A DNA stretch of 5,237 nucleotides from an uncultured Chitinophagaceae bacterium (GTDB lineage: Bacteria; Bacteroidota; Bacteroidia; Chitinophagales; Chitinophagaceae), in assembly GCA_903832075.1 (NCBI GenBank), contig CAILAF010000003.1, forward strand, positions 1 through 5,237, written 5' to 3'. The notes beneath the pieces are model-generated. The model was not told where the DNA came from and searched no databases. It saw only the letters and a list, made by a program, of their open reading frames with translations. Shown piece by piece: positions 1 through 5,237 of the stretch (its first letter is position 1; each line of letters begins with the position of its first letter). A program made the position numbers and the translations under genes.

Positions 1-401
1 AAAATAATATTTCAAGATTGAATCATATAGGCACTCATCCCGCACATACTGATCTTGCCGTTGCTGATGCAATAAATTTTTATACAAAAATTGGTGGCGA
101 AAGGAAAGAAGCACGATTGCGTTTTTTACAAAACTACTGGACAAATAAAGTTAGAAATATTGATAAAGTGATATTGAATACACCTGCTGACCCAAAGCGT
201 TCATGCGGAATTGCAAATGTTGGTATTAAAGGAATAAACCCTTCGCAATTAGCAGAAACATTATTGAAGAAATATAAAATTTATACTGTTGCTATTGATG
301 GAGCCAATGTTCATGGATGTAGAATTACACCTAATGTATTTACCTCTGTTGAAGATTTAGATGTGTTAGTTAATGCATTAAAAGAATTGGCTGCTCAGTA
401 A
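1..401 (+). CDS. Class V PLP-dependent aminotransferase, C-terminal fragment (5' end outside window)
   Basis: The reading frame (codons from base 3) is open at the left edge and stops at TAA 399-401, leaving 132 residues of the C-terminal part. The fragment begins near the motif IGTHPAHTDLAVADAI, followed by IGGERKEARLRFLQNYW, SCGIANVGIKGI and RITPNVFTSVEDLDVLVNAL. This order is typical of the C-terminal domain of class V (fold type I) aminotransferases of the isopenicillin-N-epimerase/cysteine-desulfurase-like group. The motif RITPNVFTSVED matches the usual final Arg-containing strand before the last helix. The PLP-binding lysine and the cofactor domain lie upstream of the window, so the substrate and any signal peptide cannot be judged. 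The TTG at 18 is an internal codon and not a start, because the family sequence continues to its left. The gene converges on the class I/II aminotransferase with a 41-bp gap. The family call is firm, the exact reaction unknown. Confidence 0.85.
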   Translation, partial: NNISRLNHIGTHPAHTDLAVADAINFYTKIGGERKEARLRFLQNYWTNKVRNIDKVILNTPADPKRSCGIANVGIKGINPSQLAETLLKKYKIYTVAIDGANVHGCRITPNVFTSVEDLDVLVNALKELAAQ

Positions 402-442
402 TCTCTTTTTTGTAACAAAACAGCAATTACTCAATCAAAAAA
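402..442. other. 41-bp gap between convergent genes
   Basis: The two aminotransferase genes converge here. A perfect short palindrome, TTTTGT-A-ACAAAA (408-420), is flanked by T and A runs. Its one-base centre is too tight to form a real hairpin as drawn, and its stem is almost all A/T. It may still act as a weak bidirectional transcription end, but it is not a convincing intrinsic terminator. Confidence 0.3.
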
Positions 443-1690
443 TTAATTCAATAAAGATGTTGTTAATATTCTTTTGTGTATTTTTTCATCATTGAGTGAA
501 TGGATGTAATCTTTAAATTTATTTAATCCTTCAGTTAGTTCATTTAAGTTGATACCGGAATACGCAATTCGGATATAATAATTTTTCTCTCCCGGAAATG
601 GCCTTCCAAAATGTATTCTTGTACAAAATGAAACACCTGTATTATTCAGTATATCTTTTCTAAACGAATCATAGCCAATATATCCTTTTCTCGTAAAAAG
701 AGAAGTTACATTAGGAAACAAATAAAATGTTGCATTAGGGTTAAAGCAAGTAATTCCTTGAATAGAATTCAAAATATCTACTGCAGCATTTCTTCTTTGT
801 TTTAAAACAGTTAAAATATTTTTTACTTCTGTTTGATCTCCACGCAATCCCTCAATCGCGCCATATTGAATAAAATGATTAGAGCAAGATTCATCATTCA
901 CATTCAATTTTGTAATTACTTCAATAATCTCTTTTGGACCAATGGTTGCACCCAATCTCCATCCCGTCATTGCAAATCTTTTAGAAAAAGAATATAATAT
1001 TACAGTTCTTTCTTCCATTCCTGGAATAGATGCAATAGATAAACTTTTCCCTTCATAGCGAATATCAAAATATGCTTCATCGCTTAAAATAATTAAATTA
1101 TGTTCGATTGCCAATGCAGCTAATTCTTCCAAATCTTTTCTTGAAAATTCAGCTCCAGATGGATTTTGAAGATCATTAAGAATAATAATTTTAGTTCGTG
1201 GAGTAATCTTTTCTTTGATTGAATTAATTTCAAAAACAAAATTCTTTTCTCCTTCAACAAATGTATAAGGCACTGCAACAGCACCATTAAATTCTATCTG
1301 TGATTCATAAATTGGATAACCTGGATTTGGATACAGTGCTTCATCACCAGGATTCAATAAAGCCAAAATAAATTTTCCAATGGTTGGTTTACCCCCCGGT
1401 TGTACTGCAACATTTTCCATTGTATAATTAGTTCCTCTTGCAGCATTTATGTCATCTGCAATTGCTTCACGAAGTTGTGGTATACCAGCGGTTGGGCAAT
1501 AACCTGTCTTTCCATCATGAATTGCCTTTATTGTTCCATTCACAACAGTTGATGGTGTTGAAAAATTTAAGTCTCCAATATGAAATGGATATACTTTATT
1601 TCCTTTAGCTGCAAATGCAGCAGCTTCAGCAGAAACTGCAAAAGCAGTTTCTGTACCCAATCTTTTAATTTTTTCTGCTATGCGTAACAT
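443..1690 (-). CDS. Class I/II PLP-dependent aminotransferase (aspartate aminotransferase-like fold type I)
   Basis: This is a 415-residue cytosolic enzyme, close to the usual 380-420 residues of the family. It should transfer an amino group between an amino acid and a 2-oxo acid using PLP. The fold type I landmarks occur in order: Y64 in KTGYCPTAGIP, the phosphate-cup GGKP at 99-102, PNPGYPIYES at 121-130, NDLQNPSG at 172-179 (N176 is the pyridine-ring Asn), D204 and Y207 in SDEAY, the Schiff-base lysine K237 in SFSKRFAMTGWRLG, and the carboxylate-binding R374 in YIRIAYS. All expected catalytic residues are present, so it is probably active. The start ATG fits the family N-terminus (MLRIAEKIKRLGTETAF). 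The leader is A/T-rich with no Shine-Dalgarno sequence. It lies 24 bp downstream of the transketolase-like gene on the same strand, so co-transcription is likely. The substrate is not assigned; aspartate, alanine and aromatic or specialised keto substrates all remain possible. Confidence 0.9.
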   Translation of the reverse strand: MLRIAEKIKRLGTETAFAVSAEAAAFAAKGNKVYPFHIGDLNFSTPSTVVNGTIKAIHDGKTGYCPTAGIPQLREAIADDINAARGTNYTMENVAVQPGGKPTIGKFILALLNPGDEALYPNPGYPIYESQIEFNGAVAVPYTFVEGEKNFVFEINSIKEKITPRTKIIILNDLQNPSGAEFSRKDLEELAALAIEHNLIILSDEAYFDIRYEGKSLSIASIPGMEERTVILYSFSKRFAMTGWRLGATIGPKEIIEVITKLNVNDESCSNHFIQYGAIEGLRGDQTEVKNILTVLKQRRNAAVDILNSIQGITCFNPNATFYLFPNVTSLFTRKGYIGYDSFRKDILNNTGVSFCTRIHFGRPFPGEKNYYIRIAYSGINLNELTEGLNKFKDYIHSLNDEKIHKRILTTSLLN

Positions 1691-1714
1691 AAAATTTTTT
1701 ATTATAAAATTGAT

Positions 1715-4126
1715 TTATTGATGAGTAGCATTTTCGTAAACATTTTCAAAAGCTTTTGTTTCTTTCTTAAGTCCTTTTGTATAATTGAAGATGGCCTTAA
1801 ATTGACTTTCTCCATCTAAACAAGCTTCTTGAATTACACTTTCTGCTTTTCCACTTCCAAGAAAATGTCCTTTCTTAAATGGATAAAGAGAACATTCTCT
1901 GCCATAATCAGATTTAATCCAACGATACATTGTTGGAAGTGTAAAGCCAGTTATAGACATTGCTTCTTGTTGTAATTTCTCAGGAAAAATTTCTTCTTGT
2001 TCTTTTGTAGATAATAAATTAAATAGTTCAACACTTGCAACATAATACACAGCCACATCAATATTATCGTTCAACAATAATGGTAAAGTATCATTAACAA
2101 AAACATTTGCAACTTCACTTCCTTGTAAAACAATTGTTCCATGCGGATTTTTTGTTGAAGGTTTACGAAGTAAATAAACACCTTGCGCAGAATCAGATGC
2201 AGGTGCAAGTCCTAAAGCTTTTCTATCAACTATTTTTTCATTTGGTCTTGTAACAAACGGACAAATAACTGCAGGCCGTTTACTTAATGCTGCTGTAACT
2301 AAATACCAAATATCCTGTGGATCCCAAGGTGTCAATGAGATCATTGTACCATCAGGAAAATTTTCCTGAATCAATTGCAATGGTTGAGGATCGGCATGTG
2401 TTGGACCATCTTCACCTGTTTTAATTCCCGTATGTGCACATACCAAAAAAAATGGATTATATTTTTTGTCAGATAATGCTTTTTTTGATTGTTCTCCAAT
2501 GGCATGAAGTCGTGCTGAAATATGTCCCAATGGTGCCATGAATGCGCCATAAGATGAACAAACACCAATGTGTTGACCAAATGCAGAAAGACCCGAAGCT
2601 ACACCACTCATTGCATCTTCGCAAATTCCACCAACAGATAATGTCCTTGCTAATGGATTTGTATTTGCATTAAAAAATCCATCTGCAAAATCTTTACTGA
2701 TGGCATTAACACTTGTTGAGCCAAGTAAGTCGGCAGCAGAAGTTAATATTGCACCGTTACTTAATTTATTATAGTGTTGAAGAACTTTTCCAAGTTCACC
2801 ACGCAATGTTGTTGAAGTATTATTTGCTAATTGTAATGAGGCAGGAATTTGATTATTGTTTGATGCTTCGAAATAAATTTTTGAAACATCAGGAGCATTG
2901 TCTCGTTTCTTTCTATTCAATTTATCTAAACGATGATGTGATGTAATTAAACGTTGCGCAAGTGCATTTGTAATATTTCTATTCGATTCAAAAAAATCTC
3001 TGATTATTAATAATGCATCCCAGAAACATTCTTCAACTATTGCCAAATTTTTTCCACCACCACATTCTTGAACACCATTACATAGTTCCATGCTTTTTCC
3101 TGTAAGATCTAATAATGGTTTTAATGCATTATAATAACCGGCACTGCAAAGGTTATGTCCGGCACCATGTGAATTTTTTCCTTCTATTCCATAATTCCAT
3201 CCTTTAATAGTTTTATAAACTATTGCAGTTGGCTGATTGTTTTTTATAGTTGCAGCTTTTCTTTGCGCAGCAATGATGCTTTGAAAATCTTTTCCATCTT
3301 CAACAAAAATTACATTCCAATCATGGAAATATGCAAGTTCAACAGGATTCCATTGAACATATTCACCAGGTTTTCCATCTTCTCTGCAAACATTATTAGA
3401 ATCAATAGATGCATTATTCCAATCAATATGCATCACAAGATTTTTTAAAGATGCTGTACCAGCAGAAGCCATAGCTTCGCTAACTCTTCCTGGGGTTAAT
3501 CCTCCTTCACCTTCTACCATGTGAATGATGGGTGCATTCTCACCAAAATAATCAGCAGCAGCATAAGCAAGTCCTATTGTTGAAGCAACGCCAACACCGG
3601 ATGCTCCTGTTGAAAGTTTTATAAATGGCGTTGCAGGAGTTGGATGACCATCCAATGCTTTTGAATTAAATTTTTTAAACAGCGGAGTATTTGTAACAGG
3701 ATTTCTTCTAAAACCAAGTAAATCTTCCAATCGAAGTTGCTGATTAATATCTTTTGATAAACATTCCGGTGCGCCAATTCTAATAATTTCATTTCGCAAA
3801 GCCCAATGCGCATACAATCCAAGCGCTTTATGACCTGCAGAATAAGAAAGAACATCAGCATCAATTCTATCATGAATTGCTACATCATAATTCATTGCAT
3901 TGTATAAAAGTGCCGATACAAATCTTCCCGAAGAAATAGAACCACCGGGGTGTCCTGATAAAGTTGCAAAATTGTATAATGTTGCACAAAGAGAACGATA
4001 CACTGTATCGAAAGTTTCAAATATGTTGAGTTCATCTTTACTCAAAATTTCTTCTTCAGAAAAATTTGAAGAATTTATTACATGATATTCTGCTCGTCTA
4101 AATCCAAAAGGGTTATTCATTTTCAT
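1715..4126 (-). CDS. Long transketolase-like ThDP-dependent enzyme (803 aa)
   Basis: Predicted ThDP/Mg-dependent transketolase-family protein that would move two-carbon ketol units between sugar phosphates or related compounds in the cytosol. Three domains are visible. The PP domain (about 35-340) has SGHPGGS 57-63, SAGHKALG with H99, DGHPTP with H161, STGASGVG 172-179, GEGG 206-209, DWNNASID 235-242 and SHGAGH with H320. The Pyr domain (about 440-630) has the catalytic glutamate E503 in GGICEDAMSG, GEDGPTH 571-577 with H577, and R627 in TRP. A C-terminal domain follows from about 645, with LQGSEVANV. By eye, nearly all E. coli TktA active-site residues have counterparts, but the metal-binding Asp of GDG is Glu (E207). 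Typical transketolases have about 660-680 residues; the extra length is partly a linker around 340-440 and partly the two termini. ATG 4126 was chosen; ATG 4120, two codons on, is also possible. There is no Shine-Dalgarno sequence. It is probably the first gene of a unit with the aminotransferase. Phosphoketolase was considered because of its similar length, but the motifs are those of transketolase. Confidence 0.88.
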   Translation of the reverse strand: MKMNNPFGFRRAEYHVINSSNFSEEEILSKDELNIFETFDTVYRSLCATLYNFATLSGHPGGSISSGRFVSALLYNAMNYDVAIHDRIDADVLSYSAGHKALGLYAHWALRNEIIRIGAPECLSKDINQQLRLEDLLGFRRNPVTNTPLFKKFNSKALDGHPTPATPFIKLSTGASGVGVASTIGLAYAAADYFGENAPIIHMVEGEGGLTPGRVSEAMASAGTASLKNLVMHIDWNNASIDSNNVCREDGKPGEYVQWNPVELAYFHDWNVIFVEDGKDFQSIIAAQRKAATIKNNQPTAIVYKTIKGWNYGIEGKNSHGAGHNLCSAGYYNALKPLLDLTGKSMELCNGVQECGGGKNLAIVEECFWDALLIIRDFFESNRNITNALAQRLITSHHRLDKLNRKKRDNAPDVSKIYFEASNNNQIPASLQLANNTSTTLRGELGKVLQHYNKLSNGAILTSAADLLGSTSVNAISKDFADGFFNANTNPLARTLSVGGICEDAMSGVASGLSAFGQHIGVCSSYGAFMAPLGHISARLHAIGEQSKKALSDKKYNPFFLVCAHTGIKTGEDGPTHADPQPLQLIQENFPDGTMISLTPWDPQDIWYLVTAALSKRPAVICPFVTRPNEKIVDRKALGLAPASDSAQGVYLLRKPSTKNPHGTIVLQGSEVANVFVNDTLPLLLNDNIDVAVYYVASVELFNLLSTKEQEEIFPEKLQQEAMSITGFTLPTMYRWIKSDYGRECSLYPFKKGHFLGSGKAESVIQEACLDGESQFKAIFNYTKGLKKETKAFENVYENATHQ

Positions 4127-4358
4127 AAAAAATAAAAATTAAGATTGGTATATCAGTATCAGCTACCGAAAAAATTTAATGAACAAAAAAAGCTTTGATG
4201 AGGGTTACAACTTGAAGACTAATGTAAATAATGTGCAAATCCCAATTCATGACTTATGTCATTCAATTAAATTCAGTATATGAACATATTGAAAATGATA
4301 TGATGAGCGGTTTTGCAAGATTATGATAGGATTAAACAGCTTTTTATAAAACAAAAAA
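4127..4358. other. 232-bp intergenic spacer, probably containing the promoter of the transketolase-aminotransferase pair
   Basis: This AT-rich stretch separates the end of the YhbP-like gene from the start of the transketolase-like gene; both are on the minus strand. A promoter for the downstream pair is expected here, but I could not find an exact Bacteroidota-type -7 element (TAnnTTTG) in the correct orientation. I also found no clear intrinsic terminator for the upstream gene. Two weak dyads are visible: ATGAC-TTAT-GTCAT at 4249-4262 and CATAT-8 nt-ATATG at 4285-4302. A 34-codon open frame lies on the + strand at 4179-4283, but nothing supports its expression. Confidence 0.5.
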
Positions 4359-4781
4359 TTATTCTCTTCCCCAAATAATTTTTTTTCCAAACCCTATTGA
4401 AGTATCAGTCATTTTAATCCAATTCATTTCTATTGTCCAAATATCACCGGGCACAGATAATCCAATAGGATGTTGCTTATAATAATTTACCGAAGCATGT
4501 TCTGCTAATAGATTTGTTGCTTGAATAATTTTACCTGTAAACTGAATTCCTTTTACAACTAATTTATTAAGTTTATCCGGTAAGATGCTACCAGACACTT
4601 GAGAATTCATTTTCATCAATTGGGAATGATGTGTATCGTCGGATGATTTAAAATAAAGTAATCCATCCTCACTATTAAATGCATAAAAACAATTAAAGCA
4701 ATATGAATTGCCATGTTCATCCACACAAGATACAGTTGCACAAGTTTGTTTTTTTATAAACTGAATGATTCGTTCATTCAT
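4359..4781 (-). CDS. YhbP/UPF0306-like FMN-binding split-barrel protein (PNPOx-like family)
   Basis: This is a 140-residue protein of the pyridoxamine 5'-phosphate oxidase-like split-barrel superfamily. It is close in length and pattern to E. coli YhbP (UPF0306, about 147 residues). Shared landmarks are an N-terminal helix followed by QTCATVSCVDEHGNSYCFN, the strand FNSEDGLLYFKSSDDTHHSQLM (residues 35-56, with the conserved T-x-H-S/A-Q type turn), VVKGIQFTGKI in the middle, and the C-terminal signature MTDTSIGFGKKIIWGRE, which closely matches the TDNTLGFGKKMIW end of YhbP. Superfamily members are usually homodimers that bind FMN or a related cofactor. The biochemical role of YhbP itself is not established, so no reaction is claimed. 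The ATG overlaps the ferredoxin stop codon (ATGA), implying translational coupling. The ferredoxin next door makes a redox role attractive, but this is inference. Confidence 0.82.
   Translation of the reverse strand: MNERIIQFIKKQTCATVSCVDEHGNSYCFNCFYAFNSEDGLLYFKSSDDTHHSQLMKMNSQVSGSILPDKLNKLVVKGIQFTGKIIQATNLLAEHASVNYYKQHPIGLSVPGDIWTIEMNWIKMTDTSIGFGKKIIWGRE
4778..4781 (-). other. ATGA stop-start overlap between ferredoxin and YhbP-like genes
   Basis: Read on the minus strand, bases 4781-4778 are ATGA. The ATG starts the split-barrel gene and TGA ends the ferredoxin. No strong ribosome binding site precedes the ATG (the upstream bases read TTAAAGTAGT), so reinitiation by ribosomes finishing the ferredoxin probably sets the expression of the second gene. 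Confidence 0.85.
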
Positions 4782-4999
4782 ACTACTTTAATAATTTTTA
4801 CGGGACAAGCATTTTTAACTTCCAATGTTTTTTGCGCATTGATATTATTAACAGCCAATACAAATACATCTTTTTTTGCATTTGCTTTTAGCAAGGTAGC
4901 TTTACCATCTTTTTTAGACATTCGCCATAATTCGGGCTGCATTTCAAAACAAATTCCACAACCAATACATTTATTTCTATAGTGAATTATTTTAGTCAT
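4778..4999 (-). CDS. Small single-cluster [4Fe-4S]-type ferredoxin
   Basis: This is a 73-residue soluble electron carrier. The cluster ligands are C11, C14 and C17 in CIGCGIC near the N-terminus, plus C65 in the closing motif ACPVKII. This is the C-x2-C-x2-C...C-P arrangement of monocluster ferredoxins of the Fer4_13/Fer4_15-like type. All four cysteines are present, so a [4Fe-4S] cluster is expected; a [3Fe-4S] form cannot be excluded from sequence. The second cluster motif of the 2x[4Fe-4S] family is absent; its place is taken by a lysine-rich segment around 29-45. The ATG overlaps the 3' end of the upstream unknown gene by 8 bp, and the stop overlaps the YhbP-like start. This tight packing suggests that it serves a product of this same operon. 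Confidence 0.88.
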   Translation of the reverse strand: MTKIIHYRNKCIGCGICFEMQPELWRMSKKDGKATLLKANAKKDVFVLAVNNINAQKTLEVKNACPVKIIKVV

Positions 5000-5237
5000 T
5001 TACTGTTTCAATAATTTTATACAATTTATCCTGGGCTGTTATTTTTGTTTCAACCGGAAAAGTAATTTTATCACCCTTAATCGCAATATCATTTTTTATT
5101 CCATATTGTTTAGATAATTTAGTAAAATATTGATATATATATGTATCTAATTCATCTGGAAAATAAAAAAATCCATTTGGTGGTTTAGATCCATCGGGTT
5201 CAAATCTTTCTAATTCATTATATTTTTTATCAAATAT
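4992..5237 (-). CDS. Unrecognised protein, C-terminal 81 residues (5' end outside window)
   Basis: An uninterrupted minus-strand frame enters at 5237 and ends at TAA 4994-4992, giving 81 residues with no start codon needed inside the window. It begins IFDKKYNELERF and includes DGSKPPNGFFYFPDELD (residues 15-31), YIYQYFTKLSKQYGIKND (33-50) and a C-terminal ITFPVETKITAQDKLYKII. It is rich in Lys, Tyr and Phe, with no membrane segment, signal or cysteine motif. I do not recognise the family. Support for a real gene comes from the clean open frame, from a composition like that of its neighbours, and from the 8-bp overlap of its stop with the ferredoxin start, which is typical of an operon. The function is unknown; it could be the partner or regulator of the ferredoxin/split-barrel pair. 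Confidence 0.72.
   Translation of the reverse strand: MFDKKYNELERFEPDGSKPPNGFFYFPDELDTYIYQYFTKLSKQYGIKNDIAIKGDKITFPVETKITAQDKLYKIIETVND

Noticed and set aside
408..420. TTTTGT-A-ACAAAA palindrome as an intrinsic terminator
   Set aside because: The centre is a single base and the stem is almost all A/T, so a stable RNA hairpin is unlikely.
2371..2580. 69-codon minus-strand open frame inside the transketolase-like gene
   Set aside because: It is an out-of-frame shadow of a gene with complete domain support and resembles no family.
2713..2946. 77-codon plus-strand open frame antisense to the transketolase-like gene
   Set aside because: It lies entirely within a well-supported gene on the other strand and its translation has no recognisable motif.
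3619..3873. 84-codon minus-strand open frame within the transketolase-like gene
   Set aside because: It is a frame-shifted copy of the real coding sequence, which runs through unbroken, so it is neither a frameshift remnant nor a separate gene.
1715..4126. Phosphoketolase as an alternative identity, suggested by the ~800-residue length
   Set aside because: The SGHPGGS, GEDGPTH and SHGAGH motifs and the domain order align with transketolase, and the typical phosphoketolase signatures are missing.
4179..4283. 34-codon plus-strand frame in the spacer as a possible small protein gene
   Set aside because: It is short enough to arise by chance in AT-rich DNA, has no ribosome binding site and resembles nothing known to me; kept only as a low-interest note.
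4713..4982. 89-codon plus-strand open frame, hydrophobic in places
   Set aside because: It is antisense to the ferredoxin and the start of the YhbP-like gene, both supported by clear motifs.
1..5237. CRISPR array, insertion sequence, tRNA/rRNA gene or phage-like module
   Set aside because: Reading both strands, I saw no regularly spaced direct repeats, no transposase or integrase motifs, no terminal inverted repeats and no RNA gene signatures.

Overview
The window is AT-rich (about one third G+C by eye). Its genes have A/T-rich leaders with no convincing Shine-Dalgarno sequences, and its protein sequences look bacterial. Together these suggest a member of the Bacteroidota, possibly near Chitinophagales. 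This placement is an inference from composition and protein style; there is no rRNA or other marker gene here.

Layout from left to right: (1) The C-terminal 132 residues of a class V PLP-dependent aminotransferase on the + strand end at 401. (2) After a 41-bp convergent gap come two minus-strand genes, transcribed right to left: an unusually long (803-residue) transketolase-like protein at 1715-4126, then a class I/II PLP aminotransferase at 443-1690. They are 24 bp apart and probably co-transcribed. (3) A 232-bp spacer at 4127-4358 has no clear gene. (4) A tight minus-strand cluster runs off the right edge. It holds the 3' end of an unrecognised gene (4992-5237), a 73-residue single-cluster ferredoxin (4778-4999) and a YhbP/UPF0306-like FMN-binding split-barrel protein (4359-4781). 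Consecutive genes here overlap by 8 and 4 bp, which points to translational coupling.

How the genes may work together: the transketolase-like enzyme (ThDP-dependent two-carbon transfer on sugars or keto compounds) and the aminotransferase could act on connected keto substrates, but their substrates cannot be read from the sequence. The ferredoxin and the split-barrel protein form a plausible small redox unit.

Most of the window is metabolic and looks ordinary. I see no CRISPR array, mobile element, RNA gene or obvious defence system. The points most worth a second look are the divergent ThDP/metal motif in the long transketolase, its pairing with the aminotransferase, and the overlapping unknown-ferredoxin-YhbP cluster.
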